A stretch of DNA of 64,000 bases from Isoetes taiwanensis (lineage: Eukaryota > Streptophyta > Lycopodiopsida > Isoetales > Isoetaceae). Positions within the stretch are counted from its first letter, which is position 1. Every line of letters starts with the position of its first letter. Both the position numbers and the translations under genes were made by a program. Location of the stretch: contig JAJEKV010000082.1 of NCBI GenBank assembly GCA_021234155.1, positions 2,289,377-2,353,376 of the forward strand, read 5' to 3'. This document shows positions 1 through 10,926 of this stretch, one piece after another. The notes under the pieces are model-generated. The model was not told the DNA's origin. It did not search any database and was given only the letters and a program-made list of their open reading frames with translations.

Positions 1-15
1 GACGCCGTTGGCCAG

Positions 16-705
16 ATGAGGGCAGCCATGGAATTCTCAACCCTATCTATGAAGACATCAATGGAGGCCTCTGTCCAAAACATGGTAAGTGATTTGAAAT
101 CTTTCTTGTTAGCTCATGTGCAAGCAGAAGTGGAGAAATGTCAACACAATATGATAATGGAATTAGAGCAGTTCAAGAAGGGAATTAAAGCAGAATTTGA
201 AGCTTTCAAGCAAGAGGTTTTGAGTGAAGATAGTGATTGCGAAGATGATGTAGAAGAGCAGGAAGAAAAGGACATCTCTGGAATCCAAAAGCAATTATCA
301 GCTTTTATAGAAGAGCAAGAAAGGAGAGAAAAAGCATTGAACATCCGTTTGATTGGCATACCAGAACAGACCAAAGAAAAGACCAAAGACATTGTTCAGG
401 CTTTTTGTGAAAATGAACTGGCGGTGATAGATTCAGGCATTACAGATGCATTTCGGATTGGCAAGCAAACTGATAGGGATCGTCACATTATTGTCAAATT
501 CAGATCAAAGGAAGACAAGATTAATATACTGAAAAAGAAGACCATGCTCAAGGGAAAGAAGATCTGGATCAATGACGATCTTACTAAGAACCAGTTTCAA
601 GAGTACAAGGAACAGGTGCAGATCCTCAAGGAAGCAAGGCAAGAGGGGAAAAAAGCGTACTGGCGACGAGGGAAGGTCGTGGTGGAAAATCCAGAAAATG
701 CATAG
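16..705 (+). CDS. LINE copy A ORF1 (coiled-coil/RRM-type RNA-binding protein)
   Basis: This 229-residue ORF ends 21 bases before the endonuclease ORF of the same LINE. Residues 1-95 are highly charged with heptad-like leucines, which suggests a coiled coil. Residues 105-195 resemble the RRM-like core of L1/Tx1 ORF1 proteins: LNIRLIGIPEQ, then DAFRIGK, HIIVKF, and LKGKKIWINDDLT. There is no CCHC knuckle, unlike the common flowering-plant L1 ORF1. In L1 elements the ORF1 protein trimerises on the element RNA and acts as a chaperone. The first ATG used is at base 16, but the element may start before the window, so the N-terminus is uncertain. The ORF is open throughout, although ORF2 downstream is broken. 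Confidence 0.8.
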   Translation: MRAAMEFSTLSMKTSMEASVQNMVSDLKSFLLAHVQAEVEKCQHNMIMELEQFKKGIKAEFEAFKQEVLSEDSDCEDDVEEQEEKDISGIQKQLSAFIEEQERREKALNIRLIGIPEQTKEKTKDIVQAFCENELAVIDSGITDAFRIGKQTDRDRHIIVKFRSKEDKINILKKKTMLKGKKIWINDDLTKNQFQEYKEQVQILKEARQEGKKAYWRRGKVVVENPENA

Positions 706-726
706 GTATTTGAGACCACTAGGATA

Positions 727-1360
727 ATGTGTTGGAACATAAATTCTATTAGCCAGTATAAAATAGATGTAGTAGATGATCTATTTTCAAATGTAGATGT
801 TTTGTTCTTCTTAGAAACTTGTGAAAATGAAGAAAAAGGCTTACCAGATATACATGGGTTTACATTGTTGCACTCCGTTTGGCACAATAAAGGCTGGCGC
901 CTAAAAGGACATGGCGGGATTGCATGCTATGTAAGGTCAGACATGAAACACCTGGTAAAAATAATGAATGAAAGAGGATCATTGCAGCATATCTGGGTGG
1001 AGTTACATGGCCAGAAAGGTAAGATCTTTGTGGCGGGATGTTACTTTCCACCGAGAGAATCACCAGTTTATGATTCAGACCACCTGGATCGGGATGACCC
1101 CTTTTTTAGCTTAGAACAGGATGTGCTTTCATTGCTGCCAGATGGTGATGTTCTCTTATTAGGAGATTTCAACGGGCGCATTGCTACCAAACAAGCAGCT
1201 ATCGCTAGCATGGAAGGGGATCCCGCATGGGTTGAGATGCTTGATGATAAGGAAGTATCCCAGGAAGGATGGAGTAGAACCACAGCAGATAGAATAAGAT
1301 GGCCTACACCCCAAGGCAACCATGTGCTTAATATGTGCAGCGGGCTTGATTTATTGGTTT
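727..1360 (+). pseudogene. LINE copy A ORF2, endonuclease domain
   Basis: Start of LINE ORF2, an apurinic-type (EEP) endonuclease that nicks target DNA. Visible motifs are the N-terminal MCWNIN, FFLET with the catalytic Glu, GGIACYVR, VAGCYFPP and LLLGDFNGR. The final SDHTP motif lies beyond an inserted MITE, at about 1828-1842, inside the next segment. Removing the MITE lets the frame continue from LLV into YNGT. The ORF is therefore disrupted and this copy cannot make a full ORF2 protein. LINE copy B in the window (5379 onward) has the same domain in the same order. Confidence 0.85.
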
Positions 1361-1682
1361 GGGTGAAAGCATGCTAGGGTGTACCATCTAAAGTTCTTTT
1401 TAGGGAGTGCAAAACTACCCAAAAAAGTACCCAGCACTGGGTACTGGGAACTTGCGTAAATGTCTCAATTAACAATAAGTTTGAGAGTTGATTCATTAGT
1501 TTTAGTCTTTAATAGTATTGTTATCCTCTAATACTATAGATTGACATGTTATTGACCTTCAATTCAAAAGTTTTAAATCGATTTTAATGGGAAGAAAAAA
1601 CAGAAAGTACCAGTTTTAAAAGTACCCAGTGAAGGTACTTTTGAGGGTTCCAAAAGTGGTACACCGTAGCATGCTTTCACCC
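1361..1682. mobile_element. MITE-like element with long terminal inverted repeats
   Basis: A 322-bp insertion inside the LINE endonuclease region. Its ends are inverted repeats of about 28 bp with few mismatches, starting GGGTGAAAGCATGCTA on each strand. Flanking GTTT occurs on both sides (1357-1360 and 1683-1686), and precise removal restores the LINE frame. There is no coding capacity. The 4-base flanking repeat does not clearly match a standard superfamily (3 for Harbinger or CACTA, 8 for hAT, TA for mariner), so classification is left open. Confidence 0.8.
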
Positions 1683-2555
1683 GTTTATAATGGCACACAG
1701 AGGTTTCCAGGTACAGGTAAGTGCACATGCAGAAATGCAAGTGTTGTTGATCTCGTTCTTGCTACATCCCAGTTTGCAGAACAGGTGTTACATATGTCTA
1801 TAGGGGAAGAGATGGAAAAGATCTCAGATCATACACCGATAACAGTTGTGTTAAGCACCAAGAATTACACATGCCACCAGGCACGTTGTGTCTCTAAGCC
1901 TCGCATACGTATGAAATATCATAAGGTGGAAAGCTATATGAAGAAGTGTGAGGCTAGAGCCTCCACAACAAATTGGCCCAGCGACACTGATAAATTAAGT
2001 GACAAGATTGCAGAGTTAGTTCTAGATGTTGCCACTGATTGTTTTGTCTCACGTAGAAAGATGAAGGGGTTGCCATGCAATAGTTGGTTTGATGCGTCTT
2101 GTAGAGCAAAAAGAGAGGCATTTAAGCAGGCAAGGGGGAAAGATAGACAGAGATTAAAGAAAGAATATTTAGCACTCACGAAATCAAAAAAGAAAAAAGT
2201 ATGTGTATCAGAGACAGCAAGAGCTTATCCGTGACACTATAGCAGATCCCAAAAAATTCTGGAATGAGCTTAAGCCTAAGATGAAGCAGGAGACCCACCT
2301 GGAAACCATGGCTTTAGTAAGCCAAGTGCGTAAGCTGTATCACATGCCGGAGGCCAATGTAGGTAATATTGACTTACAGGATGTAGGCTGGTGCTTTGAT
2401 TTGGAAGACTTAGAAGAAGGGTTAAGTCATCTTGCCAACGGGAAAGCGGCTGATTCAATTGGGCTGGTAGCTGAAATGTTCAAATGGGCAGGTAACTCAA
2501 TACATGTTGCATTGTTGTCATTATTTAACAATGTTTTGCGCAAAGGTTTTCCATT
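1683..2555 (+). pseudogene. LINE copy A ORF2, endonuclease end to RT N-terminal region
   Basis: Continuation of the LINE ORF2 after the MITE. It shows CRNASVVDLVLA and the endonuclease motif SDHTPITVVL, then the conserved linker with LPCNSWFDASCR. It continues into the N-terminal RT extension with LANGKAADSIGLVAEMFKW. A frame change is needed near 2190-2230, where the run KSKKKK (A-rich DNA) leads out of frame, so an indel in an A-tract is likely. The segment ends at KGFP, where a second insertion begins. Confidence 0.8.
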
Positions 2556-3106
2556 AGAGGAAAAATGAGATCATATTTTGTCCCATTAAGGGATGCTTAA
2601 AATGCCATGTCAGCTTTTTAAACTGTCCAATAAGAGAAGAGCTCCAGTATATCTCATTCCAGTATTATGTGGCAGCCTGTAATTAATGCAGCTGCAACTA
2701 ACTTCTGTAGTATCATTTTTTCATTATAACTTTTGATCCAGAACTCCGATTCAAAAACTTTTTGTAGCAATGGGTTCGTCTTCACAAGATCTATCTAGTG
2801 ATAACCCATTCATACATATTTTACGATACAAATATATAAGAAATAAGCAAAAAATCATATTTTTTTAAGGTTAACGCATATGACCATATTGAAATACATC
2901 ATAACCATATATCATTGGAAAGATCTTTTCATTCATCTAATGCAACAAATGCATAACATTTTGACAAGTGGATCAAAAGTTATGGGGGAAAAACAACAGC
3001 AATGAAGTTGTTGGTGTTGCATTAATTGCAGTTAATAGAGGGTAGCCATTCCATTGGAGGATTCTTATGGGGATGAAATGAGATCTCAAATTTCCTCTAA
3101 TGCTCG
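2556..3106. mobile_element. Second MITE-like insertion in LINE copy A
   Basis: About 550 bp separate KGFP from the next LINE residues (RTW, then NRVIPLHK), while LINE copy B reads through the same position without a gap. The ends are imperfect inverted repeats of roughly 45 bp, both beginning ATTAGAGGAAA when read inward. The interior is AT-rich and has no ORF. I cannot define a clear target duplication; TA lies at both edges. It is probably a non-autonomous DNA transposon. Confidence 0.6.
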
Positions 3107-4804
3107 CACTTGGCAGCTGAACAGAGTTATCCCCTTGCATAAAGCTGGAGATGAGAATGATCCTGGAAATTACCGAATGATTCTGGTTAGTAGTTTATAT
3201 GCCAAATTATTTGTTGCTATTTGAATTGTAAATTGAGCACTGGGCTGAAAAAACATAATGTTAGAGCCCTTTGGACAAAGGCGGGCTTTAGACCAAAAAG
3301 ATCTCTCAGATTGATCATTTGGTTACTTTGCGAGCTATGGTTGATTCGGTTAAGGGTAAGAAAAACCCCTTTATGCTCTTTTTGTTGATTATGCTAAGGC
3401 ATTTGACACGGTATCTCGTAGTAATTTATGGGAGAGAATGGAGTCCCTAGGGGTACCAATTGAGCTTAGGCATGCGGTGAAGATACTTTATGATAAAGTC
3501 TTGGTACAGCTATCATCCCCTACATTGAGCATTCTTGAGATGTGGTAGAAAGTAATATTGGAGTGAAGCAAGGGTGCCCATTGTCGCCCATACTATTTGG
3601 CCTATTCATAGACCAACTACAGGGCTTGGATGTCCGAATATGGCGGGGAGGGGACCCCATTGTTTAGATGCATGGTTACATTTGCTCTTATATGCTTATG
3701 ATGTTGTTCTTCTTTCCCCGTTCGATTGGAAGGCATGCGAAGCATTTAGATCTTGTTGGCACATTTCTCGTGAAAAGAGAGAAAAGTATGAAGGTAAATA
3801 TGTCAAAGACTAAGATGATGGTATTTGGGACAAATAAAGTAGATCATCTTAAATTCCTCTATCATGGAGAACACGTGGAAATTGTCACCTCATATAAGTA
3901 TCTAGGGATACATGTGGACAAGGGGTATATTTGGAACTCGTTGTTGAGCATAGAGTAAATGGAGGCCTGAAAGCATTATATAGCATGCAGCGTAAAAGTG
4001 GAAAAGGTAAATATGGGACTTTAGCTTTGGGCGTACATTATATCGTGTCTTTGGTCCAAACAGTTTTGCTCTATGGGTGTGAAGTATGGGGGCGGGGATT
4101 ATCTCAGAGAATCCTGGAAAAGGTTGAGAAAGTGCAGAAGAAATTCTTGAGAACAGAATTGGGTACTAAAGCTCAAACTCCATATGATATGCTGCTTGTA
4201 GAGTGTGGCATGATGCCACTAGAGGTTGAAGCCTTATGCAGAACGCTTACATATCTCTCTAAGTTGCTATTTGATATGCCAGAAGATAGCTTACCAAGGC
4301 TAGCATTAGAAGAGACAAGAGACAAGGGATGGTACTCAGATATTAGGGAATGGATGAGGAAGTGGGGGATGGACATTCATGGTATACGTGAGAATAAGGG
4401 CAACCTAAGAGAGTGGGTGCATGAGCACCTCATTAGAAGAAGCTGGAGAGTCCCGGAGACAAAAAAAACATTTCTATAGACAGTATATAAATCCCACTCT
4501 CCAAGAGGCCAAATACCTCAAGGAAGGTGTGTCTTTTGGCGCCAGACAGATGATAAGCAGGATGCGGCTTAGCTCCCATAGGCTTGGGGTTGAAGTAGGA
4601 CGTTGGAGTAATATTCCCCATGAATTAAGATTTTGCAAAGTATGCAATATGGGAGAAGTAGAAGATGAATTGCATGTCATCGTAAGGTGCCCGACATACT
4701 CAGGAATTCGAGATAAGTACAGTATCCACTCAAACTCTTTGCTGGAATTCTTTGATATGCCTGGACATCACATTGGGAAATACTTGAAGGAAATATTGAT
4801 CTGA
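3107..4804 (+). pseudogene. LINE copy A ORF2, reverse transcriptase and C-terminal zinc knuckle
   Basis: RT core of the LINE, broken by several frameshifts. Readable blocks are NRVIPLHKAG and DPGNYRMILV, then VDYAKAFDTVSR (3386 onward), the GVKQGCP region near 3560, and LLYAYDVVLLS at 3688-3720. The last motif is normally YADD, so a catalytic Asp appears replaced. The C-terminus (4421-4804) has RLSSHRLGVEVGRW and a CX2C...HX4C knuckle (CKVC, then HVIVRC), usual at the end of such ORF2 proteins. The copy is dead by both frame and active site. Confidence 0.85.
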
Positions 4805-4981
4805 GAGAACAGGTTAATGAGTATTAAAGATTGTAATGTTATACATGATGAGAGATGGGAAGAGTCTAATGCATTCTTTGGAGAAGATGCATTAGAGGAT
4901 ATCTTTATAACGTTGAATATGTACATTGATCGTCTCATAGACACGGTGGTCTAGGCATCGTAATAAATACAACATTTCATT

Positions 4982-5072
<91 letters not shown>
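4805..5072 (+). repeat. LINE copy A 3' end with (TC)44 tail
   Basis: The short 3' UTR ends in ATAAATACAACATTTCATTT and then passes directly into 88 bp of uninterrupted TC (4985-5072). The same UTR end followed by the same dinucleotide is seen for the inverted copy at 12482-12560. A third copy ends in (TC) at 14521. There is no poly(A). Immediately after the tract another LINE copy starts in the middle of its ORF1. Confidence 0.9.
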
Positions 5073-5075
<3 letters not shown>

Positions 5076-5357
5076 TGTATGGAATTAAATGTTTCTGTTC
5101 TAAATGCATTCAGGATTGGTAAGAAAGGGGACAGGCCCAGGCATGCCATAGCTAAATTTGCATTTAGAGATGATAAATCTGCTGTCCTCAAACACCGAAG
5201 CATGCTCAAAGGCCTAAACATTTGGATAAATGAAGATTTAACGCCAGCTCAATATGCAAATAGACAGATTGAAATTGCTAAAATGAAAGAGGCTAGGAAG
5301 AATAACCAAAAAGCATTCTGGAGAAATGGGAAAGTGCATATAGAGCCAGCTGCATAG
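5073..5357 (+). pseudogene. LINE copy B ORF1, 5'-truncated
   Basis: The C-terminal half of an ORF1 homologous to that at 16-705, beginning at the (TC)n junction. It keeps LNAFRIGKKGDRPRH, then LKGLNIWINEDLTPAQ and AFWRNGKVHIEP. The coiled coil and first part of the RRM are missing, the normal result of incomplete reverse transcription. The sequence is clearly diverged from copy A, so B is a different subfamily or an older insertion. Confidence 0.8.
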
Positions 5358-5378
5358 GCAGTAGAGACCATCAGAATA

Positions 5379-7320
5379 ATGGCCTGGAATGTCAATCATT
5401 TGACCAGCTTTAAGATAGATCAGATAAAGGATATCCTGGATGGAGTAGATTTAATATTCTTTATAGAAACATGGGAAAATGAGGAAAGTGGTCTGCCAGA
5501 TATTGATGACTTTGTGCTGCTAGTGCATTCAGTTTGGCATAAAAAGGGATGGAGGAGAAGAGGATTCGGAGGGATAGCGTGTTATGTACGGAAGGAATTT
5601 GAACATCTAATAAGCCTTGTAAGTAACCAGGACATTAAACAATGTGTATGGATTGAGTTAGCAGGCACAGAAAGAAAGGTATTTGTTGCTGGATGTTACT
5701 TTCCACTGTTAAAAAGGGAAACCTATAAGCAATACAATTTAGGCATGGGTGATCCATTACAAAAACTGGAGGCAGACTGTCTTCGACTGTTAGGAGCAGG
5801 GGATGTAGTATTGCTAGGAGACTTTAATGGTCGTACATCAGTTAAACAGGCGGCATTGGCAAGTGAGGATGGAGATCCATTATGGGCAGAGAACATGGAT
5901 GAATCTGAATTGCAAGCAGTAGAATGAAGGAGACAATCTCACGATGTTAGCAAATGGGTAACGGCTATGGGACATCATGTTTTGGACATGTGTACTGGAA
6001 CAAATATGGTAATATACAATGGTACCGAACATTTTCCCAATACTGCAAGATGTACCTGTAGAGGGAAAAGTGTTGTAGATTATTTTCTAGCTCCTGCATC
6101 TTTTAGTAAAAATGTCAAAAGTTTTGAAATAAAAGATATACAGGCTGAATCGGACCATGTACCATTATTGGTGAGTATCTTAATTGCTGGCAAGCAGGCT
6201 CGGGTTGATAAAATGGACAGATGTGGCATGAACTTGAACTATAAAAAGGCTGACATATATATTGACAAATGTGAAGAATACAGTGTAGACATGGAATGGC
6301 CAGATAATGTTAATGGCAAAAGTGAGGTTATGACCTCCTTGTTGCTAAAGGCTGCGCAAGAATGCTTCACGTCTAAACGCCGATTCAAAGGGCTTCCATG
6401 TAATGGGTGGTTCGATGCGGATTGTAAATCCAAGCAGAAACAATATAAGCAAGCTGTGGGCGAAGTACGCACTCAATACATTAAAGAATTTAAAAAGCTG
6501 GTCAGACGAAAAAAGAGACCGTATCTTAAGCAGAAACAAGATGAGCTAGTGATCTCTTTGCTAGAGAATCCAAGAAAATTCTGGAGCAAAATGAAAGGAG
6601 GCAGAGTGGAAACCCCACCGTTACCAGTAAATAGTCTTATAAGGCAGGTTAGGAAACTGTACGAAGTAGAAGGTGTTGAGGAAAATATAGTGGTGACAGG
6701 TTCAGAACTATGTTTCACATCTGAAGATGTAATTGAAGGTTTGAAGAAATTATCGAATGGGAAAGCTAGAGATAATATGGGCTTAGCAGCAGAGATGTTG
6801 AAATGGGCTGAGGGTGTAATACTGGAGCAGTTAGTAGAAATGTTTAACGCAGCGAATAAGGAAGGTTTTCCTGAGAGTTGGAAGTCCAACAGAGTAGTAC
6901 CAATATATAAGTCAGGAGATGTAAAAGATCCAGGAAATTATCGTATGATAATGGTTGGCAATATATTTGCAAAACTGTATGCCACTATGATAGAGCGTAA
7001 AATAAGCAGTTGGGCAGAAGATCACAATGTAAGAGCCAAAGGGCAGGCGGGTTTTAGGCCAAAGAAGAGCACAATTGATCACTTGGTGACACTCAGAGCT
7101 ATGATGGATACGGTCAAGGGGATCAGAAAACCCATGTTTGCATGCTTTGTAGACTTTGCAAAGGCATTTGACATGGTAAGTAGAGGAAATCTGTGGGAGG
7201 CATTGGAAAGGATCAATGTGCCTAGACATTTGAGAGATGCTATGAAAGTACTTTATGAGAAGGTAGTTATACAACTATCATCTCCATATGTAGAGGAATG
7301 TGGAGAAATTTTAGACAGAC
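5379..7320 (+). pseudogene. LINE copy B ORF2: endonuclease and partial reverse transcriptase
   Basis: Endonuclease motifs are MAWNVNHL, FFIETWENEE, GGIACYVRKEF and LLGDFNGRTSVKQA. An in-frame TGA at 5924-5926 replaces what is probably a Trp codon. The frame then continues through SDHVPLLVSI, LPCNGWFDADCKSK, LSNGKARDNMGLAAEMLKW, NRVVPIYKSGD, GQAGFRPKKST and VDFAKAFDMVSRG. LINE similarity stops near 7320, before the YADD motif, where Harbinger-derived sequence begins in the same frame. Only one nonsense change is seen over about 1.9 kb, so this copy is younger or better kept than copy A. Confidence 0.85.
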
Positions 7321-8104
7321 TGACCCCCATAGTGCCAGGTTTAGTTGAATTGAGGCAGCTGAAGAATAAATGGGACAAGCTTCAAGCTAAATTCAAGGAC
7401 GAAAAATATGCCGAAGACAGAACAGGGGCTGAGCCTTCTTCGTGGCAATGGTATGAGAAAATGGAAGAATAGAGAACATGTTGCACGAATCACACAGATC
7501 TCCCTAAAGCTGGAGATGATGGTGCATTTGGGGAAGAAGATTTCCATGCTGCAGAGATGCATTCATCATACCAGGAAACATTTATGACCGATTCATACAA
7601 TGATACTTTTGGAACCAATTCAGCATTCCAGGAAGAACAGTTTGAGATTCCAAATACTGAGCTTCCAACAAATATAACACAGAAACCCTTGAGACACCTT
7701 CAAGCCCGAACACAAATGGTGGAAATTCAAATAGCACTCCTACTTCTACTGATAAAGAGGGCGTGCATGAGATAAGTCCCAGATTAGCAGCTTGTATGCA
7801 GCCTGGAGTTGCAGGGAAACCAGTCTCGAAGAAGAGATCCAGATTGGCTATTGATGAGGACATAGCATCTGGAATCAGTGAAATGGCATCTCGTTTTGGG
7901 GCAGCACAAGACAAGAAATTGGAGTTCATGAAAGATGAATCCATGCGAAAAATTCAATTGGTAAAAGAACTGGAAGAAATGAGATCTTTTCATAGTTTGA
8001 AAATTGCAGAATCCATGGCTATCGTGACTCAAAGTATTTGCCAAATGGCCAAGGATACTTTGCTTGAAATTGCTAAACTTTCTGCTTCAAAACAGGGAAA
8101 TTGA
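7321..8104 (+). pseudogene. PIF/Harbinger Myb/SANT-like protein, decayed
   Basis: After the LINE breakpoint the reading frame becomes LRQLKNKWDKLQAKF and SSWQWYEKMEE, characteristic of the Myb/SANT-like DNA-binding partner encoded by PIF/Harbinger transposons. A TAG then interrupts. The remainder is in other frames: FGTNSAFQEEQFEIPN, then a frameshift near 7730, then KKRSRLAIDEDIASGISEMA and a helical C-terminus ending SASKQGN. In active elements this protein binds the transposon ends and brings in the DDE transposase. The 5' part, including any initiator and TIR, is missing. Confidence 0.7.
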
Positions 8105-10926
8105 AGGTACGTTTAGTATTTTAAGTTTGCTTTGGTTTTGTATCTTTGTTCTTTATTGTCACATGATGTAGTGTCTTTTTCCTGCAAATCCCATTGGAAT
8201 TGGAAACATTCTATTCTCTAACTGTTATTGGCAGATGTTTGTAGTCTGACATAGAAAACTGCCAGCAAGTTCACAGCCACTTATAGACCAGAATTGGGCA
8301 TAAGGACTTAAGTCATCGAAACCATTAGATTTCATGGCAGGACCCTTATACTTTAGATGTCATTCAATCCATTATTTCCTGTACCATTTAAATAGCGGCC
8401 TCCCATAAATAAAGACCTCGGTTTATGTGCCAGCATAATTCTCTTCTTATTCTACGTTTCCTGAGATGGCCAGACCAAAGGTGTTAGTTTGAAGGCGCTT
8501 CAGATTCCGGCGCCATCCATCTCCTTCGTCTTCTTCTTCAGACTCGGACATGTCGGAGGGGAGTGTAAACTCTTCATGCACTGTTGGATAGGCATATTCA
8601 CCCCTTATTCCTTAATCTACACCGTACGTAAAGTTCCTCATTTGTGGGGTATGCAAGTACAAAATTTGCTATACTGTATAACAAGATTCGCAAAATACTA
8701 TAAGATTTCAAGTGGAATACTATATGGTGTTGATTTCGTACGTGCAAAATACAACTATGAGGGCTCTCGCTGCCCTACGTCACCCCCCGTGTGAATATGC
8801 ACCCAAACCAAAAGGGGTTTAAGGGGGATTTTAATTTAAATGTGTTGGACCCAATGGTTGTGTTAATTAATGTCAATGGTAGTTATGTGTTGGTTATTAA
8901 TGTCAATGGTTGTTATGTGTTGGTTGTTATGTGTTGGGGGATTTAATTTTTATATGTTGGATGTTAATGGTTTGTGTTGAAAAAAAATTTTTTTGGCCCC
9001 TTCGGGGCCTTAGGGACGTCACCCCTCCCCCTCCCCCTCCCCCTCCCGGTGTGACAAAAATTTTAGAATTCAAACCAGAAAAAAAACTAGAATTCATTTG
9101 AGGCATTCATCACCTGTAGCTGTTGAATTTCATCACAATAAAACAAATAGAACATAAGTAAAAGTTACCATAAAGATAGAGCAGATTGATCCCATTATTC
9201 TGAAAGTCATAAAGTTTGCAACACCCATACATAAACATTTTTCAACTGGAATTTAACAGTAGCCTTTGGCCTCCATGGATTCTTGTGGTGAGAAACCAAA
9301 GTGGGAAACTTTTCTGCTTGTTAGCACAAGGATCTAGAAGCCTTGGAATTTGCTTAATAACTGCCTCAAAATCTAAACATGCATGGTAATTTTTTGCAAG
9401 CTTCATTCGGAATGAGCCATAAAACAATATCCAATAGCGCAATCCTGTATTAATCAGCTGGTAGGATGTGAAAGCCTACCAAACCCGGCCGAAAAATTGT
9501 TGTTTTAGATAGATAACTTAACCAAACATATCCATATCATACACTATCAACAAGATCTCGGAGAGAGCTTTCCAACGCAATAAAAATCATCTCAAACAGA
9601 GCTCTGGATCAAAAGTTATGATAAGAAATGTCTTGCCAGCGGGGAAACTGCACTACATGCGCTCTTCAAGCCCTTCATGCACCACACACACAAAAAGAGG
9701 GCTTTTGTTGTGAGCCATTGGTTGTTGACCATTGAAAGAAAAGGCTAAAATCAATGGCCCTTCATGTGCCCATTATGCACCACACGCACAAAAAAAGGGC
9801 TTTTGTTGTGAGCCATTGGTTGTTGACCATTGAAAAAAAAAGGCTAAAATCAATGGCTCAGAAATGGTGCACTATAGATGTACGCATTAGTACATCCATT
9901 TGAATACATCACAAAATCATAGGAAAACCTTAGTGAAAAGCGTACAAAAACACAAAGAAAACCCCCTGTTATTATGCTACATCTTTCATAGAAAGACTCA
10001 TAACTCAATCACAGCACAAGCTTTGGTGCAGTACTTAGACATGGGCATTCGAGTGGAGCCCGAGCTTTTTAACTGGGCTATGAACGCCCCAGTTCGGCAG
10101 AAGGTCCATGTCGAGTTTACTTTCGTCGGGATTTTTGGACATTGGGTTCTTATGGAAATAAAAACCCCTGAAACAAGCTGTATTGCATGTTGAAGCCGGC
10201 CTCCTGTTATTTCTTCTTCTTCTATTTCTTCAGTTTTACAGTTTTTTTCTTTTATGTATCTTCTGAATCTCCAGCTTTTCTGGAAGAACTATCAACTAGA
10301 ACCCCCATTTTTGTAAAGAAACAGCATTTCATGCTGATGTACATGCTTTTTGATTAATAGAAAGGGAAAACATTATCCTGTAAATTGATGTTATTTCACT
10401 ATGTCACTAACACAATCTGTAACAGGGACAAGGGTGCTTGATCACACGAGTTTGTGAACTCCACCAAGCAGAAGGGTTGCTGAGAAAACTTTTTTTGTTA
10501 AGTACAGGAATTTTAGTTAGTACTCGGGAGTTGGTTTTCTTTAAGAAGATTATTTCATTCAATAGCACTACATTTTAGTGCATTCATAATTGGTAAAATC
10601 TGATTCTAATGAATACAATTCATTTCTGGTTTATACGATATCTGTTGTATTCAGTTTTCTTGGATCCTGTATGTAATAACAATGTTAAATTTCAGAGTGC
10701 GTATACAAACAAAGAGTTCTGAGACAAAGCATGCAAAGAAAGTCTTCAAATTTCGGAATTTCATTCAATATAGCTGCAGAAACACAGCAATGTCTCACAA
10801 TAGTAGGTTAAATGATTCATTTTTCCAGATTCTGGAGGAGGATGTGCCTGATCTGATCTCCCTCCTTTTTCAACTTCATGTTCATGTCTTGAGTCTCATA
10901 ATACTCAACCTGTGGACATTCTGGAG
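8105..10926. other. Non-coding interval inside the Harbinger region
   Basis: I see no convincing gene in these 2.8 kb. It holds a short imperfect repeat of TGTTGGTTGTTATG type at about 8850-8940, a CCCCCT hexamer tract at 9019-9047, a 90-100 bp tandem duplication (listed separately), and AT-rich DNA. Short ORFs such as 8489-8794 and 9900-10193 show no recognised motif. The interval separates the two convergent Harbinger ORFs. It is either internal DNA of that element or contains later insertions that I cannot resolve. Confidence 0.5.
9669..9857. repeat. Two-unit tandem duplication
   Basis: Two adjacent units of roughly 90-100 bp share GGGCTTTTGTTGTGAGCCAT, a GGTTGTTGACCATTG block and GGCTAAAATCAATGG. 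They differ mainly in the length of an A-run and by a short insertion. Each contains GCACCACAC. The unit looks non-coding. Confidence 0.75.

Noticed and set aside
5967..7472. Domesticated RT-Myb fusion gene
   Set aside because: It starts after a nonsense codon in the LINE endonuclease and stops within the Myb domain. Both partners are decayed, so a functional fusion is unlikely, though it is listed as a low-interest finding.
9900..10193. 97-codon ORF in the Harbinger interval
   Set aside because: No recognised motif, neighbours are repeats, and no splice partners were found.
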